Source of the DNA: Holothuria scabra
Lineage: Eukaryota; Echinodermata; Holothuroidea; Aspidochirotida; Holothuriidae
Direction of reading: 5' to 3'
DNA: 64,000 nt
NCBI GenBank assembly: GCA_037179385.1
Contig: CM074196.1
Coordinates: 31,021,986-31,085,985 of the forward strand
How positions within the stretch are numbered: the stretch's first letter is position 1; each line of letters starts with the position of its first letter. Below, in pieces: positions 25,801 to 37,775 of this stretch. The notes beneath the pieces were generated by a model. The model was not told the origin of the DNA, searched no databases, and worked only from the letters and a program-made list of their open reading frames with translations. The position numbers were made by a program, and so were the translations under genes.

Positions 25801-27750
25801 CATAAGTCAAAAGCCAGCTGATCCACTTTCATCTGAATAGTCATCATGAATGCATTGGTTTCTCTTATCATAGAAATCAAAAACAAAAAACAAAAGAAAA
25901 AAGCAATGAACTGCTAGTGTTACCAGAAAATTACAACTGTACATAAAGTTGGAGCAAACTTTTTTGTACAACTTCTGAATGATCTGAGTTTTAACCCTTT
26001 TTCGATGTGTGCCAATAATCACACTCCTCACAGTGATTGGAGTTGAGTGGTCATGTGTGATAGGCTATAGCTCTTTCATGCCTCAAAATTTAACATCCAT
26101 TACTAGTGCCGCCGAATAACTGGTACATACTGATCGCTGGTGGGAAGCTTCAAAATTCAAGTTCTGCTTCTCTCAATAGTTTATCATTTGGGGGCATGAC
26201 ACTGTGATTACAAACTATCACTTGCTTCAAATTACTGTGCAAAGTGAATTTTGTGCACACTACTCTAGTCAAAGAATAGGAAATGACTCATTAATGTTTC
26301 TACAATCCTCAGGCTTACCAATCAAAATGTCGGACAGTATGGGGCAGACCAAAATGTTCCACACCAAAGCTTCCCCACTCTTTGTCAAAACATCCTCATG
26401 TGGAAATGTACTGTATATGGTATACATTCTACCATGAATGTGCTGGTTGGTTGTAATGCTGTGAATTAAGAAAGGAAAAGAAAACTTGTCAACAGTTACT
26501 GTAAAACAAATGTAATAATATACAATTACTACAGTAATTTCTACAATTGACACAGGCCCCTACTACAACAATTAAGCCTAAGTGTGTTACAGCTAAAAAT
26601 ATAACCAGTGTACATGTGGCCCTAAACAACTGCTGCGGTCAATTACTGCCTTACTTACCTTTATTGGGCCCCATTTTGTCAGAATTGACTAATCTCCATG
26701 ATATAGCTGAACATTATTCACCTCGCATCACCCATAGAAAAAATATTCTTCAATAGTATACTTGGAGCTTTCATTACTCTTCAAAACCATGTCAATGAAT
26801 GCCTGTTTTTATCGCAGATATATTTAAAACACAGGTATTCGCCATATAATGTTGACAATTCACCTGTAAAATTAAAATTCTCCAGTCAGTTACAATCTAG
26901 AAAACTGAGCAACTAGGCCTAATCAAAAATCAGTTTAAATACTGTACTATTGGCCTATGTCTGATTGTCTGTAACGTTTCACTATAGCTAATTTGTTTGT
27001 TTACTTTTTCCAGTCCTTCCCACCCTCTGGCAAAGGGCCGTTCGGCGAAACCAAACTTGGAACTGCTTGTCAAGGAAATACTGTTTAGGCCTAGGCCCTA
27101 CATTATTGTACAGTATAAATTTACACTTGTAGGCCTAGGCCTAAGTTGTAACAAAAGCACTGTATTACTGTGTTATTTAGTGTAGGCTATATACGGTGGT
27201 AATTTAGGCTACAGTACTTTTGCCATAGCCTAGCCTAACGTTAGCCCTATTGTGTGCCGCTACGGCTTCCAGCATGTCTTTGCTTGATCCTCAACGAACA
27301 AAATAACTGAAAAGTCTAACTTCTCACCTAATCTTCAAAGACCATTTGCAGGGAATAAAGTTTCACATTCTGCTTGTCAATTGTATCCATATTTTGAAGA
27401 GAATGTTAAATGTATTGTGTAGGCTGTTTTCGGCAGTCACGGTGCTGCGCTGCGCTGGTTCAACGTACGTATACGTAGGTATTCGGATAACATAGACGCG
27501 CGCGAAGACTATGTACACTGGGATTGTGTAGCCTGTGTGCAGTACTGTTACTGCAAGAGTTTGAAATTGAAATGCTGTGAAAAAAATTGTAACCATGAAA
27601 ATGATCTTTTAATTCTAAATTATAATTTTAAATGTTTTAAAAAATTAAGTTCAATTTGAAAATATTTTATAAACTTAAAAAATCTCTTTTAAATATTTTT
27701 GTTATACGAATCAATTGTTTTACTTTTTTATACCTTTGCAGTGATCACTT
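22881..27750. other. Interior of the 5.76-kb element, no gene
   Basis: AT-rich sequence with a few local repeats (tcacactcctca / ctcctgagtgtg words at 24830-25020 and again near 26020). A copy of the ccggcaaagggccgttcgg-type repeat lies near 27020. No coding motif was recognised. Confidence 0.5.
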
Positions 27751-28507
27751 CCTTGAACTTAAAACTACACAGAGGTGTGTAAAATTGACTCAACGTTGTG
27801 CAAATTGGCAGTTACACATGTGTTGTGTACAAATTTTTACCCAACATTTTTTAGAGTGTACACATTTTTTAAGTCAGCCATCTTGAAACGCAGTTCATGA
27901 TGTGCATTGCAGCACTGCGATACAAAATCCAACACAATGCCATGCATCGGGCGTGCACATACGTAAATGATGCAAAAGTATGTACATATAAGGAACAGAT
28001 GAAACAGAAAAGTATTTTTAGTAAAGATAAAAGGATAACAAGAAAGGTACCACTATATTTCAAAAATATCGTTCGTTCTCTATCTTCCACATGATATGTG
28101 AACAAATTCTCAAATTGAAGACGAAGCACTTGCAGTTTTGAATTTCGCAAGTGTGCACTCGCTCCTTCGGCTTTCTCTGAAAGCTTATGACGAAGGCTCT
28201 AGCCAAAGTTCACCCCTTGACAGTTGCTTTCTACTAAAACGAGTTTCTTTTAAATATCTTTCCATTTTTCTCCTTGTCAAAAATTACTCAAGTACGCAAA
28301 ACCTTGATTAAGAATTATTGACATTTTCAACGGGTGTCCTTATCCGCTCTGCGTAGGCAAGCTCAAGTACGGTATCCCAGAACGCATTTCACCGCGAGTG
28401 CTGAGGGTGTAAAGTTTGCGCAATATCGGTCACAAATGTGAGGTCTACTCTACAAATGAAAAAGTAAGTTGAATCATAGTTGACTTTCATTGACCTTCTG
28501 ATTTCAG

Positions 28508-28560
28508 CGAGTGCAGGAATGGCGAGGTTATCTGTACAGTGCCAGTATGTTTACCACCAG
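28508..28560 (+). CDS. Exon 4: second half of the VWC domain
   Basis: A 53-bp micro-exon with strong splice sites (tgatttcag acceptor, ccag|gtgagt donor). It starts in phase 2 and ends in phase 1. The frame reads ECRNGEVICTVPVCLPP, the textbook C-terminal VWC pattern C-x2-NGxVxC-x4-C-xPP. Joined to the 18579 exon the core becomes C-x2-C-x-C-x2-NGEVxC-x4-C. Its last base joins the next EGF exon as an Asp codon, giving PPDRC. VWC modules typically bind BMP/TGF-beta ligands or matrix proteins; which applies here cannot be told. It lies about 650 bp after the 22.1-27.9 kb transposon-like element. It was too short for an ORF scan and was found by motif and phase. Confidence 0.68.
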
Positions 28561-28649
28561 GTGAGTTTAATCATCTCATTACTCGTTTACAATGACATAC
28601 TCTAGGCGCGTCCATTTATAGCCTGACTCCCCCAAAAATGCAACAAAAG

Positions 28650-29430
28650 GTGTTTCAATGGTTTTCTATGCTATTGGATGTCGTGAATATCAAATTCGGA
28701 GCACGGAAAAGGTGGTTTTATAGAAAATTCAAAATGGCCGTCAACCGCCATTTTGAAAAAGAGAAAATGTTAAATAACTGTCGCCCTATGAACTGGAGTG
28801 ATGCCGAAACTGTCGACTCCAACTATTTCTTACATGATAAATGCACTAGAGTAAACCTGATGTACTTTTGGCATCATTTCAACACCTTTACCCAAGATGG
28901 CAGCTGCCCGCCATTTTGAAAATGATAAAATGTTATATAACTGGCACCAGATGAGTTAGAGTGATCAATAAAGTGCCGATTCAGACTATTTCTTACATGA
29001 CAAATTCACCGGAGTAAGCCTGATGTAGTTTTGGTATCATTCCAACCCCTTAGTCCAAGATACATGCAACTGTCCGCCACTTTGAAAATGATAAAATGTT
29101 ATATAACTGGCACCAGATGGACTGGAGTAATGAGAAAATGTCGATTCCAACTATATCTAGCATGATAAATGCACTGGTGGAAACTTGATGTACCTTTGGT
29201 ATCATTCCAACACCTAGATCCAAGATGGCGGCTGTCCACCATTTTGAAAATGATAAAATGTTATGTAACTGGCACTTGATGAGTTTAAGTGGTGAATAAA
29301 GTGTCGATTTTGACTTCATCTAATAAGGCAAATTCACTGGAGTAAACCTGATGTAGCTTTGGTATCGATCATTTAACTTCTAAATCCAACATAGCAGCTG
29401 TCCGCCATTTTGAAAAAAAAAGTGTGGTAT
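28650..29430. repeat. ~164-bp tandem satellite with CAAGATGGC / GCCATTTT motif
   Basis: Five starts of the motif, near 28728, 28891, 29054, 29219 and 29384, are spaced 163-165 bp. Units share gccattttgaaaatgat, aaaatgttatataactgg, ttcttacatgataaat and cctgatgtacttttgg. Unit four has caagatggcggc, identical to the core of the well-known YY1 motif; others differ by one or two bases. Confidence 0.9.
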
Positions 29431-32400
29431 CTTTATAGCTACAGAATGCTGGTTAAACTCACACTTAACAGTGTCAAATTTCTACTACATCTCAGATGAT
29501 CAGTTTGCTCGAGTGAGTTTCAAGAAGAAGCAACCCTCCCCATCTGCATCGATTACTGCGTTGGTTACTATAAATTGTCAGTTTAAAGACATCAAGAAAT
29601 TGGATGCAATTAGCCAGAACCAGATGCTCTGATACAGCCCCTTTATGCAAAATGTCATTTAACCAACTTTGATTTGTTATTTTTAGGCCATAGCAAATGA
29701 TAAATAGACGCATTGCATACCTTGACTATTTGATAACGCCCTTCAGATATAGACCAAAATCTGTCCTGCTTTTTCGTGTTACTTCGTGACGCACTTCGGA
29801 GGGTCTGATTGGAAAAAATACGAATCGATGGTAAAAGATGAAATAATAACCCATGCAATTACCACAAGCGATCCGTTTGGCCTATGGATCAAGAAAAAAT
29901 AAGTTAAAATATCCCTTTAAATTCAAAATCTGGCGAAGGTGAGATAGACACACAACTTCCACGTTTTAAGTAAACTTTTCCTCAAACAGTACTAAAACTA
30001 CAGCTGCAGCCTCTAATCATGTTCTTAAGGCACTTTAATTATCTGAAATGGGCTTTAATGTTAAATTTTTGAAAAATTAAACAAATTTTAATGCTATTTT
30101 TGGTACATGGGATTAAAAACGGTAAAAAGATGTGGAAAGAAAAAGGACACGAGGAGCTGTATATGTCCCTGCTACGTCGGTTTCACGCGTAACGTTAACT
30201 GCGAATGAGTAACTCGAGCTGGATACCGATCCAAATTGTATAATCTGCGTCACTCCGATCTCTGAAAAAAGAATAATACCCTTCAACCCATCTAGTATCA
30301 TTTTTGTATCGAGGAACGACGAAATCTGAAAGGTTAACAATACGAATACGGGCGAGAATGTCACCAAGCTGTATTTCGTGTAATAGGTTCTAATAGGCAC
30401 CGGCATCTGGGGTGTGTTGGTTCTCAAGTTATTAGGGAACAGTTGTAGCTTTAATTCGGCTTAGCCATAACTCACATGCTATCTAAAAATCCTAAACCGC
30501 TACAAACTTACTTAAAATTTGGTGGTCGAACTGTTATTAGCGGCTGGGAACGGTTTCCCTTCCGAAAAATATCGGAATTCGTGTACTAAATTTTCTGGTC
30601 CCAATATCAGCCCCCGAGCTCAGTACTAGCTAGTGCCAAACTGAATATGGTACACTGACCACATTTTGTAAAAGCGATCAGCCCTTTCCCAATGAAATGC
30701 TTGTTGCGACACTCGACAAAGTAACCATGTATTAAAATTTTGATCTTTCTGGCAGAAAATCTCATCAGAAATTCCTGCTCCTGGAGACTTGGTGTCATGA
30801 CATGGCCGATAGCTTTAGACAGGGGCTGGTTTTTCAAAATCGCAAGCAGGCCTTGGCATCTTTCATGCTATTAGGCGCGTAGACCTTTCAGGTGGGGATA
30901 GGGGGACTGCACTCCTCCCAGAACAGGGGAAGTGCTTATTTCAGGGCAGTGACACTTACATGTATTTTAGGGCAAGGGAGTAGTATGTAGTAGCTAGTCA
31001 GTTCGGCCTGCAGCGGACCGTGTTGACATGCGGCAGGGCAAAATAGGACTTGAAAAATATTCAGTTCGCGGCAAACAGGATCCGCCTCTTCCCGTACGCC
31101 TTTGTGTATTTTTTGAAATGACGGTACCTGATATGTTTTTTTTTAAATATATCAACTTGAAAAAATTTTAATTCTATTTCCGCATTTTTAATCTTAGTCT
31201 CACTTGAGCATAACTTTACTAAAGTTGGACCGATGATCATTTGGTATCTAATTATGACTGAATTGGATTCCGTCAATAGTCAGATACAAATCAATCCTTG
31301 AAACTCGTTTGAACTTGGTGCGGGTGCGGCAAAGATATACGGAAGGTCACTGCAAGCGCTACTCTTGAATCGATGTCCCGCATGCGGTGTGTATGAGAAC
31401 ATTTGACTACGGTAGGCCAAAGCTTCCCTGCCTGAAATATGAAGTCTTTCTGGAAAGACTATCTTCAATTGGCGCGGAGCGTAAACAAAATTTTGAAAAA
31501 TCGAGACCCCGCAGACCCCGATGACATTTCAAAAGTTTCCCAAATTTGTTGTCCTTTTAGACAAAATATGTCAAAATCAAGAATTTTAATTGTAGAAAAA
31601 TTGGAATTTTATGAAAGACAGGTCACAAAAATAGCAACATAGCTGCCGGTGTTTCTTAATGATGTGGTGTCACACAAATGGTAAATATCCGATTTTGATA
31701 TGTCCAGAGGTCAGGAAAGTTTACCAAACTGGTCTGTTAGGGAGAACTAGTGTACTTATGCTGCATAATGCGGCGAGCAAAGCGCGCCGGAAATTTCGCT
31801 GTTTTTTGAGATTTTGAAGGGGTTTCTGGCACGGGAAGTGGGGGAGTGGAATCTTGCTTCCGCCCCTCATTTTTCACTGGGGGGGGAGGCTTTCTTCCCC
31901 AGCCCCCGCTTCCTACCCCTATGCTTAAAAAAGTCTTTTTACTTTTCGAAAGGTAGGCCTACCATTTCAAAACAATTGTGCTCAAAGGGTTCCAAATGGA
32001 TTGGTTACCTACAAAATACATGCAAAATATCAAGCATATGAATGAGTGGCAGGTTCGAACCACTGGTTGTTGTGATTATATCTCTAGGAATCTTGTGCCC
32101 CTCTCCACCTGACAGAAGATAATATATTCATACAGCTCTCACCCCGGTCGGATTTTCACATTTTTAAACTTTAGCCCACGATCCGGTTCCCTTTTTTCCT
32201 GGTAGAGATGCTGGCGATCAGTTCTACTACATGATGCTAAGTTTCTCGCAGGAAATTTGAGATTGGTTCTTTGATGATAGATCATATAGTTTGAACTTAT
32301 ACTTGGAGTGAACGACCAAGGCTTCATGGAGATTCGACGCTGGTTCAAATCATGCAGGCGTGCTCACTAGAAAAGGTTATACTTTACAGCTTTAGGTATA
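29431..32400. other. Intron, nothing firmly recognised
   Basis: No exon or element terminus could be supported. A copy of the ggcgcggagcg motif lies near 31470 in minus orientation. Open frames at 29655, 30607 and 31439 have no recognised motif. Confidence 0.4.
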
Positions 32401-32640
32401 GTCAAAGTTTTTTGGCAGCCCAGCTGAAAATTCCATTTGGAACCCTTTTGGGTTAGACCCTTTGAACCCAAAGGGTTTCAAGTGATACCTTTTGTAAATA
32501 CCCTGCATTTGGGCAGTCCCTTTGGGAGATGATGGAAATTGGTCAAAACTCAAAGGGAATTACAAAATTACCCTTTTCATAAACCAAACCCTTTTGAAAA
32601 CCCTTTACCATTTGGAAACCGTTGAAACCTTTTGTTGATT
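32401..32640. repeat. Degenerate cluster of CCCTTTGGG / AACCCTTTT words
   Basis: In 240 bp, variants of aaaccctttt, cccaaaggg and ccctttggg occur more than ten times on both strands without a fixed period. Pairs such as cccaaagggtttc and gaaccctttt would fold into hairpins. Confidence 0.5.
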
Positions 32641-32955
32641 TGGACAAAAGATCTCAATGGGAATTAAGTTCTGCTTGGCCGTAAAGCCTGTCCATTTAGG
32701 CCTATCCTCTCAAGTTAGTAAGATGGACGGAGTTTTACGTGACGACCCATATGGCCAGTTTCTAACCAACTGGTTTATGTCAAGCCGCCACCGTGACGGA
32801 CTAGCTTTTCCACTTGTGACTAACTGGCTTGTTTTTCCTACTCAATTGCCTTATGCTGAGCACCAGGTACAATGGCAGTAGGTGTTTTTTTACAGTCTTC
32901 GGTATGACCCGGCCAATAGTACTCGAACTTCCGACCTCCCAACTGCAAGCTAGTC

Positions 32956-33110
32956 CAGGCGCGGATCCGCACATTCAAAAAAGGGGGCTGACCTAAGAGA
33001 AAAAAGGGGTGAGAGGGAGCTGCACTGCTAATTTTTCATATGTTTTATTGTTGATGTGGCGAAAAAGGGAGGGCTGGGGCCGTAAGCCCCCATCCCTTAA
33101 TCCGCGCCTG
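32956..33110. mobile_element. 155-bp MITE, TIR caggcgcggat
   Basis: The left end caggcgcggatcc and the right end ttaatccgcgcctg are inverted repeats (11 of 12 positions visible). The interior ctgcactgctaatttt...gttgatgtggcgaaaaa matches a second copy at about 60790-60955. No clear target duplication. Confidence 0.65.
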
Positions 33111-34050
33111 AAGTCGGATGCTTTTAACCACTTGACGGCCATGTCGTCGGTTATTTACTCTCTCATAACTCAACTGCAAACCACACTTGGCTAAACAATA
33201 TCATGTGAATCATCTATTGGTCTCCTTACTGAACGCATCTCTTCTCTCTGTTTCTTGGTTTTTCATGTCATGTACATGTGTTTATTTTCTTCCTCTTTTC
33301 TATTCCAAATTCTTATTCTTGTTTTGTCCTATTTCATTTTCCTTCTTCGCTATCCCTTCGCTATCATCTGTCGTTCCTGTTCCTGATTTATTCAACCTTT
33401 CCTCAGATGAGGGGAAAGTCGTCCTACTCCCCTGCTTCCCCCTCCCGTCAATTAATTGACATAAAAGTTTATCCCTATCAATTTCACTGACCACTGCACT
33501 GTGCACTATACCCGGCATGTACAGATTTTGTACGTGTCAGAAAATTCGTGGAACTAGTATCTACAATGGATGTTGGCCAAAAAAAGCCAACAATTTAACC
33601 TCAAATTTCTCTTCGTAGGCCAACTCGTTCGCTTGTGGTAATTGATTTTATGTTCAAAAGGTTAAAATTGACCTTCGTGGGTAATTTTTATGCCGACCCT
33701 CAGATGTGCGTCACGAAAGTTAAAAACGAAAGCACTTTTTCGTGTACGGCCCGCTGCCTAATACAGTACATTGGACAATATTTGATCAGCAAGACTGATA
33801 CAGTAGCACTTGGTGACATCATGTCAACAACTGAAAGGCTTAACTCACATCTTGAAACTTACTAAGCTGTCACTATTAAACCAGATAAACTTATTTTTCA
33901 TTTCTATCATTAGGTGCATTATAGCCCAAGGAGAGATGATTGTCACAATATGTTAGTTGGCATAGGCCAACCGCCGAGGTGCAGGAAGCTCGTATAAAAC
34001 ATGCGAGGCAATGCCTCTACAAGATACCAAATGATTTCCACTGCATGCAT
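33111..34050. other. Intron, pyrimidine-rich at 33230-33380
   Basis: T/C-rich stretch with no gene. A frame at 33635-33865 has four Cys residues but no domain I recognise. Confidence 0.35.
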
Positions 34051-34059
34051 CCCTCGGCA

Positions 34060-34525
34060 ATCTCTTTATACTCATCCTAACAAGAAATTGGTTTGTAACG
34101 GTAAATTTTATCAACAGAATTGGGTGCGCCATGGGCGAAGCAAATATGATACATTTTCAAGTACTAATTTGAAAAACAAGATACTGACTGATCCTAGAAT
34201 CATTCTAGAAAAAATCTAGCTGGTTTCACTATTGAGACGACATTCTTTCGTTTTTTAACATCTCGGAGTCTCTTCACTAGTCTAGTAAATAAAATTAATA
34301 AAACTTATTCCTCAATTTAATTAACATGGAGGTGTCTTACAAATCGGCTACATATTTAGACCTCACTATATTGATACTCCAATTCAAGAACTTTGAAACC
34401 CAAGGGCGGCTGAACACCAAAGTCTACACAAAACCAACAGAAACCTATCAAATTGATAGGGCTTTCGCTCACCCACTCGCCACATTTAAAGGCATTTTTA
34501 TGATGTTGGCGCTCCTCTAAGATAG
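34060..34525 (+). pseudogene. Penelope-like element RT fragment
   Basis: VCNGKFYQQ followed, in a shifted frame, by GCAMGE matches the FYxQ...GxAMG block of PLE reverse transcriptase. Further on, ATYLDLTIL, GRLNTKVYTKPTETYQ and AHPLATFKG match the thumb region after the catalytic Asp pair. The catalytic ADD segment itself is missing between them, so this is a deletion-bearing relic. Confidence 0.7.
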
Positions 34526-34905
34526 TCTACAGCCTCGTCGTAAAGAGTGATTTCACCTACGTCACAAGTCCCGCCCCGTTTGACGGGCATACACATTTAG
34601 TGTAGCTAGCTAAGAATGGTAAAAATGGTACTGCTCAAAAAGTTTCTGATTTATAGAGAGACCTGGGTTTTTAAGAAACATAACATCCTTGTCATTCAGG
34701 ACAACAGAATGGGTTTTAATAAAGAAAAACAATTTTGTATTGCTTTGGCAACTACGGCACATGAAGAAAAAAAAATGAAAGTCACCAATGTCAATATTCT
34801 TCATCGAAGATCTGGTGTAAGTTAGGCAGGTTAAGTTTGATCTAATTTCCCTTGACTCAAATCCTCTGCCTATTCTTCTGATAACACTATACTTTGTCTT
34901 TTGAC

Positions 34906-36764
34906 CAGTGGTGTAGCTACTGGGGGGGGGGGGGGAGTGCCCCTGGAAAATAATTTGGGGAAACTTGATGGATTTTTTTATGCTAACAAAAATTTCTTAA
35001 ATTTGAGACATTACTCATACATAATTCGTATTTTCATGCAACAAATTAACCCACATTTCGTCAGTGTCGTATGAACCGGCTCTACTCGCGTTTAACAGGA
35101 ACGTCCTCGCCGCGTAGCAGATTGAATTTTCACGTGTTTAACGTGTTATGATCAGTGCATTTCAGTGCACAGGAAGCTGTTATTCAGGAATTTAACAACA
35201 GCTGATACAGTACAACTTAACTGAAAGGCTGTTAACCCGAACTAATCCCCTTGTACACAGTCGCTGCGTTGTACACTTTGGGAATTCAGTAAAACGATGT
35301 GAAAACTGACAAGTCACTAATGTAGATCCCCGAGGTTATATTGTTCTACAAGCTAGTAGCTGGAGGGTTTTAAACTATACCGATTTTTGTGTAAATAACG
35401 ATGGATGGGACTGAAATAATCCATGGCCAACGATAAACTTAACGTTAGTCTAGAAATTAGAAAGAACGGGATCCATAGGCACACTTATATTTTGTTACTT
35501 AGCCTAATCCTTGGAGGCTTACAGGCTAGTTCAGGAAAATAGCTTTCTGCTCACTTGGGGTGTAACAATAAACGGATCTGTGAGTACCTTGCAGCCTTCT
35601 TCACTTAACAGGCTGCTGTTCTAACAGGATATCCTGTGTGATCGAGCCACTATTAGGCCTACATTCAGTGGCTTACGAAGGAGGGACCATTGGGTCATGC
35701 TCCCCCCCTCACCGATGCCATTTTTTCTTTGTTCTTAAAAATACGGAGTCAAACTTAAGTAACACAGATTGTACTTTAAAAGATTGCATATGTGGCACCA
35801 GATTGCATATAAGGACACCCATTTTTTAAAAAAAATTTCAAAGGCGAAGGATTGCCTCTGGAAGACCCCTCAGGGATGTAGTTCCTACAAATAGGCAATT
35901 TCTGTCAAATTCCAATTTTTACTTAAAAAGGTGGACTCTGTAACCCACTGGTGGAATCGATTAAAATGAAGACTACATGTTAAGATTCTCTTTACAAACA
36001 TGAATAGGCTATTTTTGGCCATCTAAGGGGTCTGATTTTTCGAAATTTTCTTTGCGCTCCACGCCAACCAATGGTAGCGCTTCGATCAGTATTTTGGGCA
36101 AAATTACATTTTTGGGGTCAAATTAGCTCTTAACTCTCTGATCATATCATATTTTGAAGTAAGCATTCTATTGCAAACGACAAAAGAAGATATCGACTCC
36201 TTAGATTTTCCATATAAGCCAGGAAAATGCTATTTCCGGCCATCTGAGGGGTCTGATTTTTCAAAAAATTTTCTACGCTCCGCGCCAATTAATGGTGGCG
36301 CTCCGCTTAGATAATCTTAATGATAAAATAACGTTTTGTGGCCAAGAAAATCCTATATATCCACAATCCTATACCAATCAATGATCTTTTATTTTGACTC
36401 CTAAAAGTGTGCAAATTTAAAATAAAACATCTTGCACCATTTTGCATCTAGGCTCCTTAAAAATGTCAAAAAATTTCCGGACACCCCTATCCTAAGACGA
36501 TACTGCATGCCCCCCCCCCTTCAAAGAAATCCTGCGTACGCCACTGCGTTACTACATACAAATAAACCAGATATTGTATACGAAAATAATGTACTTTTTA
36601 TTTCCGATTGCTCTATGTTAATAATAATATTAGTAAATGACGTGGTAATGTTGTTATACTTGTAAATTTGCATATTTGGTATGAAATACATACACATTGA
36701 CCGACAAAAGTCTTGGGGATATTTCATACCTTCCCCCTGGAAAAAAATCCTAGCTACGTCACTG
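34906..36764. mobile_element. hAT-type element, 1.86 kb, 8-bp TSD
   Basis: The left end cagtggtgtagctac and the reverse complement of the right end cagtgacgtagctag match at 13 of 15 bases. Flanks are CTTTTGAC (34898-34905) and CTTTTGAT (36765-36772), an 8-bp duplication with one change, as expected for hAT. A G run follows the left end and a C-rich run precedes the right. A nested related terminus (cagtggcttacgaagg at 35664; gcgtacgccactg to 36545) suggests a second element inside. No transposase was recognised. Two copies of the CGCTCCGCGCC motif lie at 36050 and 36260. Confidence 0.7.
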
Positions 36765-36779
36765 CTTTTGATCCTATCT

Positions 36780-36960
36780 AATTTGCAGATTAATATAAAT
36801 ATTAATATTTCCCATTATTTTCACTAGAAGACCTTTTACAGCAAAAAGGCGCCAAATCTCACATCGGTCAATGACTGATGTGAGATTTGGCGTAAATGTA
36901 TGAAGAAAACAAGATTTTTGACAAACAGAGGGCGTCCTTCGAACTTTAAAAGTCAAAATG
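36780..36960 (+). repeat. Dispersed repeat containing a perfect 16-bp hairpin
   Basis: Related to 10800-10960 and, inverted, 3500-3556. At 36850-36865 cgccaaatctcacatc is followed by an 11-nt loop and its exact reverse complement at 36877-36892. The tail caaacagagggcgtccttcg is shared with the 10.9 kb copy. Confidence 0.75.
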
Positions 36961-37261
36961 GCGCAAAAAAGCCCGGATATGGCCAGTTTACTCTGGATTT
37001 TCAGAATGAGCGACCCGAAATGGACGAAATCTACTTGGTCCCATAACCTTCCCCCTTCTCCGCATGGTCTATGGCAGCCATTTTGGATTTGACCAGTTTA
37101 ACACCTTTTCCGAGGTCAAATTTTGATAGATCTTTTCCTCTTATAAAGTACACTCCAAAGAACTAAAAAACAGTGCAAAACCTTTTGTTGTTATTTTTGG
37201 AGGTTCGGGACATTTTGGGCATGAATTGACCCGTCTATACTCCTTCACGATGATTTAACGT

Positions 37262-37329
37262 GATATATATATATATATATATATATTTACCTATAAATAT
37301 ACATATATATATACATAAATATATATATG

Positions 37330-37360
<31 letters not shown>
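37262..37360. repeat. (TA)n array
   Basis: TA repeats with ttta/tgta interruptions, left of MITE copy 4. Confidence 0.95.
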
Positions 37361-37361
<1 letters not shown>

Positions 37362-37714
37362 CCACTAGATTGAACATTAGGGGGAAATTTGTATATCTTG
37401 ATACGTTTAGGCGAAAAGAAAAACAATAAAATACATAACTGTATATTTCACCTTTAAGGAAAAACATACACATGTACGTAAATTCAATAGTCCATAAGTT
37501 GTTTGCGTTAACAGGTAGGCGTCCGTAATTTGGTCAACATTGAAGTAATTAGGTATATTACGTACCCCCATATGTATTTTACTATACACTAACGTATTCC
37601 CATTAAAAACAGTGTGTGAAAACGTAAAGGGGAACGTAGATTTTCCCCCTAACGGTAATTTCCCCCTAACGTTGATATTTTGCCCAAAAATTTCCCCTTT
37701 TTCCACAATTAGGT
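37361..37714 (+). mobile_element. TA-embedded MITE, copy 4 (diverged)
   Basis: The start actagattgaacattaggg and internal gcgttaacaggtaggcgtcc align to copy 1. The right end tttccacaattaggt is the degraded inverted repeat. It is inserted between two (TA)n arrays, like copies 1 and 2. Confidence 0.65.
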
Positions 37715-37724
37715 ATATATATAT

Positions 37725-37773
<49 letters not shown>
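37715..37773. repeat. (TA)n array
   Basis: TA repeats with one aaat interruption, between MITE copy 4 and the large palindrome. Confidence 0.95.

Positions 37774-37775
<2 letters not shown>

Larger units (their letters stand above)
22103..27860. mobile_element. 5.76-kb element with TIRs and a subterminal satellite
   Basis: The left end tacactctaaaaaat (22103) and right end attttttagagtgta (ending 27860) are exact inverted repeats. If the TIR starts at CACTCTA, each side is flanked by TA, compatible with a TA target duplication. Behind the left TIR lies a satellite of about 66 bp at 22111-22880; a short related stretch (cacagaggtgtgtaaaa, caacgttgtgcaaa) precedes the right TIR. The interior (22.9-27.7 kb) has no recognisable transposase, so it looks non-autonomous or its coding part is too decayed. 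The TIR style (ctctaaaaa) is common in animal DNA transposons, but I do not assign a superfamily. Confidence 0.65.
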
